Positions 56,205-64,000 of a DNA stretch of 64,000 nt are shown here, piece by piece (positions within the stretch are counted from its first letter, which is position 1; each line of letters starts with the position of its first letter). The notes under the pieces were generated by a model that had not been told where the DNA came from, searched no databases, and was given only the letters and a program-made list of their open reading frames with translations. The DNA is from Bacteroidota bacterium. GTDB lineage: Bacteria > Bacteroidota > Bacteroidia > JACPRZ01. The stretch covers positions 62,001-126,000 of the forward strand of contig JACPRZ010000007.1 in the NCBI GenBank assembly GCA_016193485.1. The letters are read 5' to 3'. The position numbers and the translations under genes were made by a program.

Positions 56205-58034
56205 TCACCTCATCAGCATCACAAACCCTGAATAACTTCTCTTTTCAATATCCCCGCTGCCAGGAATTTCCAATATGTAATAATACGTTCCCTCCGGTGC
56301 ATCGGTATTCCATGTTGTTTTTCCATCCCACACCGGATTATCTTTTGTGCCGTGAAAGAGTCGCACTCCCCACCTGTTGAAAATGTGAAAATCAAAGTCC
56401 CTTCCGGAGTCAAGTTTTTCGTTAAAATAAAAAAAATCATTTATACCGTCACCATTAGGAGTGAAAACATTCGGGAAGATAACGGTTATGATTTTCTTTA
56501 CAGTGTCGGTGCAACCCCATTCGTTAAAGGCAACCAGCGCAACTTCGTAATCGCCTGCACCTTCAAATTTATGAAGCGGTGAATAGGAACCGGAGGATTG
56601 TCCGTCACCGAAATCCCATGAATATGAAATTGCCCCGCTGCTTAAATTTGAGAATTGTATATCAGCCATTGTTAAGTAGGTTTCATAAAAACCGGCACTG
56701 ACGGGTGGGATTGAATCATTAATGATGATTCTGTTGTTAAAAAGTACAGTTCCGGTGCCACCGTCACTGGCACCCCAATCAATCCCGCCTGCTATACCGC
56801 CTTTTCCGCCAACAACTGAAATTGTTGTAATAGTTGAAGGTAAAGAGGGTTGATTAAACATTATTGAACCGCCACCGCCACCGCCACCGGGACCGAAACC
56901 CATGTCCACTGATGAACCGCCATTACCGCCATCTGCATAAAGCAAGAATGGCGAGAGAATATTTTGTGAATGAATAAAGATGTATCCGCCACCGCCTGCA
57001 CCACCGGTTCCGTCACCGTATGCGCCTGAACTTTCAGAATTACCTCCATTGGCAAAAATAGAAAAACCGTTTCCTTCAATGGCAGTGCAGGTGATAAATA
57101 AAATTCCCCCCCCGTTTGCACCGTCTGTCCCATTTGAAAAATGTTCATGGCCGGCACCACCGCCACCGCCCATAAAAATCTTATCCGGTGGAGGATTGTT
57201 CAATGCGTATCCCCCGATACCGAACACCGATTTTTCATTCCCCGAAAGGTCCACCGGGTAACCCCATCCGCCATTACCGCCATAACCGCCTCCGCTGCCT
57301 CCTCCTCCTCCGGATGTGTGTACATTCCCCCCTCCGCCACCGTTGGCGGGCGCCCCCCTTCCGGCATTTATGGTAGTCAGCCACTGCCCTGCAATGCTTT
57401 CGCCTTTAAAAGAAAAATAAACAGGATCCGGTTCCGATACATATTCATATCTCAGAGCCATCACATGCTCCCCGTTCATTTCTTTACCACCGCGGAAACC
57501 ACGATCTGATATATTGATATTGGCGTTGAATGATGCGGTACCAGTGACATCAAGAACAAGTACCCCCCCTGTGGTACCGTCCCATGGTTTACAGGTCAGC
57601 GTACCGGTTATTACCGGATTTTCATACTGGGGAACTTTTATCACCTGTGTTTTGCCCGCAGTAGTATAATTTCGCGCAAGTGCATATTTCAGAAATAAAG
57701 TATTGCCGGTAACGGAATTGATCCCGGCATATTCAAAATTTCCTGAGTTCCGGTAATCAATGATATTTCCGTATGACGGATTGTTTGTACTGTCAATCTG
57801 CGTACCGCACATCTGTATAACTAGTACCAGGTCTCCTGATGAGAAAAGAGAACCGTCATTAACTTCAAGAATTCCGTCACATCTTGCGGCATCTTTAACC
57901 AGATAAGCATACCTGTTGATTACGGAAGATATTAAAGGTGAACCGTCCCTGCCGTCACCGAAGGATTGGGATCGGGAGGGAAAGGAATAAAAAAGCAGAA
58001 TGAAAATCATGAAAGTAGAGGGATTTTGGGACAT
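56205..58034 (-). CDS. Secreted PKD-domain protein with T9SS type B (CHU_C) sorting domain
   Basis: 609 residues from the ATG at 58034; a TTG at 58049 is less likely. Signal peptide to about SRSQS. A beta-rich N-terminal part (about 25-185) is followed by a Gly-rich low-complexity region (about 225-400, with GGGGG and GGNGG runs). A PKD domain follows (SYSWDFGDGQSSGSYSP, core WDFGDG, about 455-525), then the CHU_C domain FPNVFTPNGDGINDFFYFNE...F-N-R-W-G-V-R-L-F-H...W-D-G-K. Cargo of this type is exported by T9SS. No catalytic motif. Confidence 0.9.
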   Translation of the reverse strand: MSQNPSTFMIFILLFYSFPSRSQSFGDGRDGSPLISSVINRYAYLVKDAARCDGILEVNDGSLFSSGDLVLVIQMCGTQIDSTNNPSYGNIIDYRNSGNFEYAGINSVTGNTLFLKYALARNYTTAGKTQVIKVPQYENPVITGTLTCKPWDGTTGGVLVLDVTGTASFNANINISDRGFRGGKEMNGEHVMALRYEYVSEPDPVYFSFKGESIAGQWLTTINAGRGAPANGGGGGNVHTSGGGGGSGGGYGGNGGWGYPVDLSGNEKSVFGIGGYALNNPPPDKIFMGGGGGAGHEHFSNGTDGANGGGILFITCTAIEGNGFSIFANGGNSESSGAYGDGTGGAGGGGYIFIHSQNILSPFLLYADGGNGGSSVDMGFGPGGGGGGGSIMFNQPSLPSTITTISVVGGKGGIAGGIDWGASDGGTGTVLFNNRIIINDSIPPVSAGFYETYLTMADIQFSNLSSGAISYSWDFGDGQSSGSYSPLHKFEGAGDYEVALVAFNEWGCTDTVKKIITVIFPNVFTPNGDGINDFFYFNEKLDSGRDFDFHIFNRWGVRLFHGTKDNPVWDGKTTWNTDAPEGTYYYILEIPGSGDIEKRSYSGFVMLMR

Positions 58035-58109
58035 AAGAAATTTATCCAATATTATTGATATCTCCAGGGATGGAGTGTGGAATGATGTAGTTGAATTCGT
58101 AATGACACA

Positions 58110-58205
58110 CCCCTAAATCCCCTCTTATTAGAGGGGACTTAATGATAACCCTCCCTCTATTAAGAGGGGGTCTGCCTGCCGGCAGGCAGGGATTGGGGTG
58201 GGTGT
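58110..58205. repeat. Nested hairpin element with CTGCCTGCCGGCAGGCAG palindrome
   Basis: CCCCTC (58119-58124) pairs with GAGGGG (58131-58136), CCCTCCCTCT with AGAGGGGG nearby, outer CACCCCTAAATCCC with GGGATTGGGGTG, and a perfect 18-bp palindrome lies at 58172-58189. Its central 10 bp recur at 40546-40555. The element fills the gap between two T9SS cargo genes. Confidence 0.75.
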
Positions 58206-58238
58206 AGTTGCAGCATATACGCATAAAAAAACCGGTCT

Positions 58239-60470
58239 TCATTCCCGGATCACTGCTAATTTAACAACCCGCTTATATTCACCGACTGATAATTTAACGA
58301 AATAAATGCCGTCAGTAAATGTATGAAACGGTATTTTGTTTTCCTGTGTTAAAGCGGCACCGGAATATTGAGTTGAATAAATATTTCTGCCCCTGATATC
58401 AAAGAACCTGATATCCGCAATATCATTTTCATCGGTACCCCGGAATTGAATGATGAAATTATTACCCGGCATGTCAATGCCGAATTTGGAAATTGCAAAC
58501 GGGACAGGAACCGGAATTACCGAATCGGAGGGAATGCTATCAGGGGGGGGGGCATAGTTATAATAAATTGTCACTCCACCGGCAAGGTTGCCGATAATAA
58601 GGTCTGGCACGCTGTCACCGTTAATGTCACCACCTGATACGGAGGATTGAACGCCTTCATAAATCCCGCTGAAAAGGGTATCTGTCAGAGTAAATTTACC
58701 TGTAAGATTACCTTCAATACCGGTGTACCGGTATATACCTCCGGATTTGGTTCCGACCAGGAGGATGAGGTACCCGGTGCTGTCCCACCTTGCCAGCCAT
58801 GGAATGCTGTAACCGGTATATCCCGGTACGCCCGGTTTTACCCTGACATCCACTTTGCCGAAGGAATCTGTTTCCATGAAATATTCAGGGTTCTGCATGG
58901 TTCCTGTATTGCGGAAATAATTGATGTTGCCGTTTATTTCACCGACCAGGAGATCCGGCAGGGAATCACCATTCACATCGGTTATTTGCGGAGCGGAGAA
59001 TTTCCCCACATCAATATCTTTATACTGGGGATTGATAAGGACAAAGTCGGCTGCCGAACCACCCGGAGCAATATTTTCAAAATGATGAAGGTACCCGAAA
59101 TATTCCCCAATAAGCATATCATAATCGCCATCTCCGTCAAGGTCGCCAAATGCCGGAAAAACCGCACTGAAACCATATTGGTTCAGCCCGGTATAATCCC
59201 TTGTGATAAGTTCGAATGACGGGGATGTATTAGTGCCGGTGTTTTTGAATAATGCAAGAGAAGATGGATAATTTCCGGTAGGTGCGTAGTAGCCGTAATT
59301 TCCGATGACAATGTCCAGTAAACCATCCGAATTATAATCAAAAAAAACAGGGTAAGCGTTTTCTCCTACTTCAATCATCTGATCCTGCAGGAATGATTTT
59401 TTCTGGAACTGGAAGAGCGGGATTGAATTATCACCGAAATTTTTGTAGAACCAGATCCCGGTGAAATTTTCAGATACATTCAATCCGTTCGGGGCGACTA
59501 TGAGGTCGTTGCGGTAGTCATTGTCAACATCAAGCCAGAAAGCAGCGGGGAACCGGTACAGGTCTATAGGATAAACAGGAGGGTAAGCCGGTTCATAATA
59601 GGTCATAACTGCAGCGGAACTGTCTCCGCCATTAGTAAGTTGGTACATATTGGTACAAACAACATCTCCGATAATAACTTCCATATCATGGTCCCCGTCA
59701 AGATCAATGGCAAGAGTAGTGGAACCCTCGTGCAACGGTTTCGAAGGGGGAGGGGGAATATTTTTTTTACAACTTACAGAAAGGGTTACGGAGCAGTTCT
59801 CTGCTGCTTCTTTAAAATATCCCCAGCATGAATTATCCATTGTGAAAACCAGGGAATCGGAATTGCCGTACAGTTCAACGGACAGGTTTTTGTAATAAAA
59901 CATTAATGTTCCACCAATAAATGTGAGAATGTCAATGTCCCCGTCATAATCAATATCTGTAATGGCGGGAATATCCCATTCGCTCACATATAAATTATAT
60001 CCGTCAGCCAGCAGGAGTATTTTCTCCGGAACGAAATGCAATCCATACTGGTCCGATACGTTACGGTACACTGCAACTCCGATATCATTTATTGAATCAC
60101 CATTAAAATCATACCTGTTGGAGCAAAATATGTCTTCTTTCCCGTCATTATCATAATCAACCAGGAGCGCCCAGTATTTAAGGGGGGGGAATGAGGGGGA
60201 ATACTTTTTTTCATATTTCCAGTTAATTTCACCCGTATTGCCGTAATTGATTAACGGCAGGATCCTGTTACCGGTGCGGTCAAAAACAAAGAGGTCTTTT
60301 TTTCCATCCATATTAATATCTACGGAAGAAAACTGTGGTGTGTTCAGTCCACCGGCCCAGGGATTTTCAAGGAAATTACCGGCAATTTTAACGGGAATAG
60401 AATCAATGCGCTGGAATATCTGTGAGATCAGACCCGATGGGAATAACCAGAAGCAGAAGGAAATCAACAA
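58239..60470 (-). CDS. Secreted FG-GAP/VCBS-repeat protein with T9SS type A sorting domain
   Basis: The open frame runs from 60608, but the first 46 codons overlap the upstream gene and are not signal-like. A TTG at 60470, 11 nt after that gene's stop, starts a good signal peptide (L-L-I-S-F-C-F-W-L-F-P-S-G-L-I-S-Q), so I take it as start (743 residues). Nine or more calcium-binding-type repeats follow (DINMDGKKDLFVFD, DYDNDGKEDIF, DLDGDGDYDMLIGE, DINGDSVPDLIIGN), forming a beta-propeller. The C-terminus F-F-D-I-R-G-R-N-I-Y-S and G-I-Y-F-V-K-L-S-V is T9SS type A. A likely surface carbohydrate- or protein-binding protein. Confidence 0.85.
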   Translation of the reverse strand: MLISFCFWLFPSGLISQIFQRIDSIPVKIAGNFLENPWAGGLNTPQFSSVDINMDGKKDLFVFDRTGNRILPLINYGNTGEINWKYEKKYSPSFPPLKYWALLVDYDNDGKEDIFCSNRYDFNGDSINDIGVAVYRNVSDQYGLHFVPEKILLLADGYNLYVSEWDIPAITDIDYDGDIDILTFIGGTLMFYYKNLSVELYGNSDSLVFTMDNSCWGYFKEAAENCSVTLSVSCKKNIPPPPSKPLHEGSTTLAIDLDGDHDMEVIIGDVVCTNMYQLTNGGDSSAAVMTYYEPAYPPVYPIDLYRFPAAFWLDVDNDYRNDLIVAPNGLNVSENFTGIWFYKNFGDNSIPLFQFQKKSFLQDQMIEVGENAYPVFFDYNSDGLLDIVIGNYGYYAPTGNYPSSLALFKNTGTNTSPSFELITRDYTGLNQYGFSAVFPAFGDLDGDGDYDMLIGEYFGYLHHFENIAPGGSAADFVLINPQYKDIDVGKFSAPQITDVNGDSLPDLLVGEINGNINYFRNTGTMQNPEYFMETDSFGKVDVRVKPGVPGYTGYSIPWLARWDSTGYLILLVGTKSGGIYRYTGIEGNLTGKFTLTDTLFSGIYEGVQSSVSGGDINGDSVPDLIIGNLAGGVTIYYNYAPPPDSIPSDSVIPVPVPFAISKFGIDMPGNNFIIQFRGTDENDIADIRFFDIRGRNIYSTQYSGAALTQENKIPFHTFTDGIYFVKLSVGEYKRVVKLAVIRE

Positions 60471-60480
60471 CCCGGAAGTT

Positions 60481-61311
60481 CTATAACATAACCAGCCTGA
60501 AAATTTCCGGTCTGAATCCTTTTCCCCGCTCCACACTGATGAAATAAATTCCATCCGGAAGATTTGATAAATTGATGCTATGTGACGGCAAACTCCCCTC
60601 CAATGCATGAACCAGGATTACCCGGCCGTCACATCCTGTAATACGAGCTTTAAAATTCTCTGGGGTTTCAACCCGTGTGTTAATGGTAAGCCGCCCGGAA
60701 AGAGGCGACCAGGTAAAACCCGTTACAAATTTAGGATTATTTTCCGGAAAGCCGGTTGTCGTGTCTTCATACAGGATAAGCGAGTCGGTGTAGATGAGGT
60801 CTCCGTTTACAGACCCATCACCGTCAGCGGCAACGAAGGCGCCATAAATTATCACTGTTCCGGATCCTTTTGGGGGAGCGGTCCAGTCGTACATCCAGTC
60901 GTGCATGCCGGGATTCTGAGCGCCTGCCGAGGTATGCACGACATATTCTTTACTCCCTGAAATTATCAGTTGTGTTTTAATCGGATTGGAAATTGTGACA
61001 GAGCCGGCACCCGAATTGTTACTGAGGAGGGCAACGGTTTGAAAACCGGCAACGGAGAATGAATCATCCTCAACAAAAGGCATCACTGAATAAGTTTGGC
61101 CAGGTACATAACCAGCAGCGGGTATTCCTCCCATGAGGGTAATTTCGGCAAATCCGGTACCTGTATCGGGAAAGCCGCCATGGCAAAACTGGTTAGTGGA
61201 GCAGGTGGTCTCGCTCGGTGCATTGGTAGTACCGGCAGGAGGACCCGCGAGGTAGGAGAGAAAGGAAAAGGCGATGAGCAGCAGAAGGGAAACGGTAGTG
61301 AGTGTTTTCAT
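60481..61311 (-). CDS. Secreted protein with reeler-like (choice-of-anchor V) domain and T9SS type A tail
   Basis: 276 residues. Signal peptide ends near LAG; then SETTCSTNQFCHGG, the Cys-containing start of choice-of-anchor V domains, and a beta-sandwich (YVPGQTYSVMPFVED, F-Q-T-V-A-L-L, Y-D-W-T-A-P, V-I-I-Y-G-A-F-V-A-A-D-G-D-G). From about 195 a T9SS type A tail follows (LSGRLTINTRVETPENF, L-P-D-G-I-Y-F-I-S-V-E). The C-x-x-x-x-C pair near residue 38-43 is odd relative to the heme-binding CxxCH seen in some relatives: here CSTNQFCH has one Cys-His at FCH, so no heme is claimed. First gene of the run, with a perfect promoter box. Confidence 0.85.
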   Translation of the reverse strand: MKTLTTVSLLLLIAFSFLSYLAGPPAGTTNAPSETTCSTNQFCHGGFPDTGTGFAEITLMGGIPAAGYVPGQTYSVMPFVEDDSFSVAGFQTVALLSNNSGAGSVTISNPIKTQLIISGSKEYVVHTSAGAQNPGMHDWMYDWTAPPKGSGTVIIYGAFVAADGDGSVNGDLIYTDSLILYEDTTTGFPENNPKFVTGFTWSPLSGRLTINTRVETPENFKARITGCDGRVILVHALEGSLPSHSINLSNLPDGIYFISVERGKGFRPEIFRLVML

Positions 61312-61612
61312 ATCTACGGTATAAACTTATATACACCCAAAGGTACAAAATAAATAACATTCCCGCAATGATGTATTATTTTGTCCCGCCTTTGGCTGGA
61401 CAAACAGATTTATATCATTATAATTTCTACCAATATTTTGTTCCTGCGGAACAAGGTAATCAGGGGATTTCCGTAACCCCTGTTTTACTTTCCCGGATAA
61501 AAGTAAAATAAGAGTTTTTATGATTTATTTTCCCTTTTTTATCATTTCCTTTCCAATATTATTGAAGTCAAGTCCGCTTTTTCAGATTTTTTTTCACCAT
61601 CTGCTGTCAAAA
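61312..61612. other. 301-nt gap without a gene
   Basis: AT-rich. Apart from the promoter box at 61338 it contains a short GGGG/CCCC-type palindromic segment near 61462-61482 (AGGGGATTTCCGTAACCCCT) that could be the 3' hairpin of the M28 gene. No start-codon-led gene of convincing composition was found. Confidence 0.6.
61338..61345 (-). promoter_or_regulatory. -7 promoter box of the choice-of-anchor V gene
   Basis: TACCTTTG on the reverse strand, a perfect TAnnTTTG, 27 nt before the ATG at 61311; it may also serve the downstream FG-GAP gene. Confidence 0.7.
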
Positions 61613-62554
61613 TTATTTAAACTGTTTTATTGTCAAATATACTTCATCTATCACTAAAGCCATTCTCCTTATATCTAATGTTTCCATCTTGTCAGTATTT
61701 TTATGATAGTTTTTGTTTCGATAAAACGCTGTATTTGTAATCATTACAGCGCTATAACCATAATTCCAATAATTGAGATGATCAGAAAAATCAACACCGG
61801 GAAGTAAAGCAGGTCCCTTAAAGGATTTTGTCTTTACTAACCCCTGTTTTTTCATCAGTCGTTTAACTTGTCGCCCGAATTTTCCATTTCCAAATTTTTG
61901 AACTACTGTAATATAATCACCTTTAGTATCGTAAAATAACTTTAAAAATCCAACCGGATAACTTTGTGATTTTGGTTTGTCACTGAAATAACCAATCATC
62001 TCCAAACAAATCATACCTTTTACTTTTACTTCTTCATCAAAGAGTGATTTTGCATGAATGAAACTCCCCATATGTTCAGTTCGGAAGAATGGCGGTTCCT
62101 CCAATGAATATGCTACCAGGTCAACCCGATAATTTAATTGCTCTTCAGATAAATGCCTTGATAGTTCAATAATCCCAACAACACCGCTTGCATTGTCATC
62201 TGCACCTTCCTGGTCTCCCGCTACATCATAATGCGCCCCGACTATTATTCGTTCAGATTTATCAATTCCTATTGAACCGATTACATTGGTATACTCAACA
62301 CTATTTACCTGATAGGACTGATAATAAACCGTATCACAATTTTTTGAAAACTCCCTGTAGATGTAATCAGCAACAAAATTCAATGTCTCAATATTGTAAT
62401 AGTTTCTGCTTTTTTCTGTTTTAGTAATAATTCTCAAATCTTCTTTAATCCTTACCGTATCAGTAAAATATTTTTGATCTGAAGTGATTATCTCTGCACA
62501 TGAAAATTGGGAAAGCACGGGTATAAAAACCGCTATTGTTTTTAATTGATTCAT
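61613..62554 (-). CDS. M28-family zinc metallopeptidase, exported
   Basis: 313 residues from the ATG at 62554, which gives a short lipoprotein-like signal (VLSQFSC, lipobox S-Q-F-S-C imperfect). Zinc-site motifs of the family are I-V-G-A-H-Y-D-V, G-A-D-D-N-A-S-G, S-L-E-E-P-P-F-F and a C-terminal N-Y-H-K-N-T-D-K. M28 enzymes are aminopeptidases or cyclases; the E-E pair after S-L is the catalytic-base region. The open frame extends upstream to a TTG at 62656, but that overlaps the next gene. Substrate unknown. Confidence 0.88.
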   Translation of the reverse strand: MNQLKTIAVFIPVLSQFSCAEIITSDQKYFTDTVRIKEDLRIITKTEKSRNYYNIETLNFVADYIYREFSKNCDTVYYQSYQVNSVEYTNVIGSIGIDKSERIIVGAHYDVAGDQEGADDNASGVVGIIELSRHLSEEQLNYRVDLVAYSLEEPPFFRTEHMGSFIHAKSLFDEEVKVKGMICLEMIGYFSDKPKSQSYPVGFLKLFYDTKGDYITVVQKFGNGKFGRQVKRLMKKQGLVKTKSFKGPALLPGVDFSDHLNYWNYGYSAVMITNTAFYRNKNYHKNTDKMETLDIRRMALVIDEVYLTIKQFK

Positions 62555-62603
62555 TGTCTTTGGAATTTTAAAAACCGCTTCTTTTCTTCTATAGACATTT
62601 GTG

Positions 62604-63140
62604 TCAATTAATTCTGTTTCTTTCTTTGTCAGTGTATTTGTCAATGAAGCCCACAACCGTTTTGCTGTTTGTCATCAGAAGATAGCCGATAATCGTCTTT
62701 ACAAACTGAAAAATTAGCCATCCGGAATTTGGATCTTCCCTGAATATATTTTTTTGCTGAAAAAATTCAAATAGATTACTGCAAAACAGGGGTAAACCAT
62801 CAACAAAGATTATACCGCCAATTACAATAGTTGCAACAGATATTATTGCCGGTTTAGGGACATTCAAATCAATATTTTCTTCTGGAAACCCTTTATCGAG
62901 GTGAAGTTTGTCAATGAGCCAGTTGGTTTTGAATAAAAATAGTCGTAAAATTATTATATAAAAACCAATTACCAGCAATAATATGGCAAATGTAATCCAC
63001 ATGCCAAAAATATTGTCAGCGTAGTCGTTGCCAAAAAATGGTAATGCGGATAAAAATCCAATGATTTCTGGTACGCTGTCAAGGACTAACCATATTCCCA
63101 AAATTTTCAGGAAAATTGTCCAAAAAGTTCTTATTGTCAT
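62604..63140 (-). CDS. Hypothetical membrane protein (about four TM segments)
   Basis: 178 residues, four hydrophobic segments (about 8-35, 48-72, 95-115, 140-160), with a charged loop between the second and third (K-T-N-W-L-I-D-K-L-H-L-D). No named family recognised. It lies 49 nt before the M28 peptidase gene on the same strand, so the two may be co-transcribed, with a promoter box 81 nt upstream. Confidence 0.75.
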   Translation of the reverse strand: MTIRTFWTIFLKILGIWLVLDSVPEIIGFLSALPFFGNDYADNIFGMWITFAILLLVIGFYIIILRLFLFKTNWLIDKLHLDKGFPEENIDLNVPKPAIISVATIVIGGIIFVDGLPLFCSNLFEFFQQKNIFREDPNSGWLIFQFVKTIIGYLLMTNSKTVVGFIDKYTDKERNRIN

Positions 63141-63220
63141 GTGTAGTGGGGTATAAATAATTGCATACCATGCTTACTATCCGGTGTTTCGCATTTGGGC
63201 ACAATAATAAATATCTGCAA

Positions 63221-63228
63221 CAAAAGTA
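63221..63228 (-). promoter_or_regulatory. -7 promoter box of the membrane protein/M28 pair
   Basis: TACTTTTG on the reverse strand, a perfect TAnnTTTG, 81 nt before the ATG at 63140. Confidence 0.5.
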
Positions 63229-63339
63229 TCAAAATATTCCGTCAAACCGACAAAATGGTTACCGTTGCCCCTGTAACCCCATTCCTGACAATAGTCATTT
63301 TTTCATCTTTTGCCTCCCCCTACTTTCACATAAAATTAA

Positions 63340-64000
<661 letters not shown>

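Noticed and set aside
57141-57509. Forward ORF of 122 residues opposite the CHU_C gene
   Set aside because: Antisense to the Gly-rich region of a well-supported gene; composition typical of a shadow.

Overview
The window comes from a member of the Bacteroidota. The evidence is a type IX secretion (T9SS) lipoprotein of the PorW/SprE family, several very large secreted proteins with T9SS type A or type B (CHU_C) C-terminal tails, a giant SprB-repeat adhesin, and many upstream boxes matching the Bacteroidota -7 element TAnnTTTG. The gene order rpmJ-rpsM-rpsK-rpsD-rpoA-rplQ-carA-eno and an 11-gene nuo operon lacking nuoEFG also fit. No rRNA, tRNA, CRISPR array, phage or transposase gene was seen.

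Layout. 1-6920 (-): SprB-repeat adhesin, running off the left edge and broken by an out-of-frame deletion near 2912. 7101-10054 (+): NifU-type Fe-S protein and PorW/SprE. 10090-15777 (-): alpha-type ribosomal operon continuing into carA and eno, closed by a bidirectional hairpin. 15846-26405: Old Yellow Enzyme, methyltransferases, a SulP-STAS-cNMP transporter, PPK2, a histone-tail-like basic protein, SixA-like phosphatase, a secreted subtilase and a DUF4173-type membrane protein. 26598-37627 (+): nuoABCDHIJKLMN, interrupted by a GxxExxY gene (between K and L), an unrecognised helical gene (between L and M) and hairpin or array repeats at most other gaps. 39091-47902 (+): anaerobic benzoyl-CoA genes had, oah and dch, with a multi-subunit 2-oxoacid oxidoreductase whose parts match phenylglyoxylate dehydrogenase (PadEFGHI), three of them fused in one protein. 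47975-49459 (-): gap. 49583-61311 (-): four large T9SS cargo proteins and a small DUF6922-like gene. 61613-63140 (-): M28 peptidase and a membrane protein. 63352-64000 (+): start of a NifJ-type pyruvate:ferredoxin oxidoreductase.

How it fits together. Pyruvate:ferredoxin oxidoreductase and the Pad/Por-like enzyme can reduce ferredoxin or NAD(P). A Nuo complex without its NADH module may take electrons from ferredoxin. Had, Oah and Dch process the product of ATP-dependent benzoyl-CoA reductase, whose genes are not in the window. This suggests an anaerobe with a ferredoxin-centred economy that can degrade aromatics, which is unusual for this phylum as far as I know.

The most striking structure not explained by genes is a class of short-period repeat arrays (7, 8 or 10 nt per unit), often built as two inverted arms, sitting in many intergenic gaps. 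In two cases the arms enclose exactly one small gene: a four-helix-bundle (S23-like) protein at 42148-42540 and a GxxExxY (PDDEXK-fold) protein at 31740-32117. I propose these as repeat-bounded single-gene elements.
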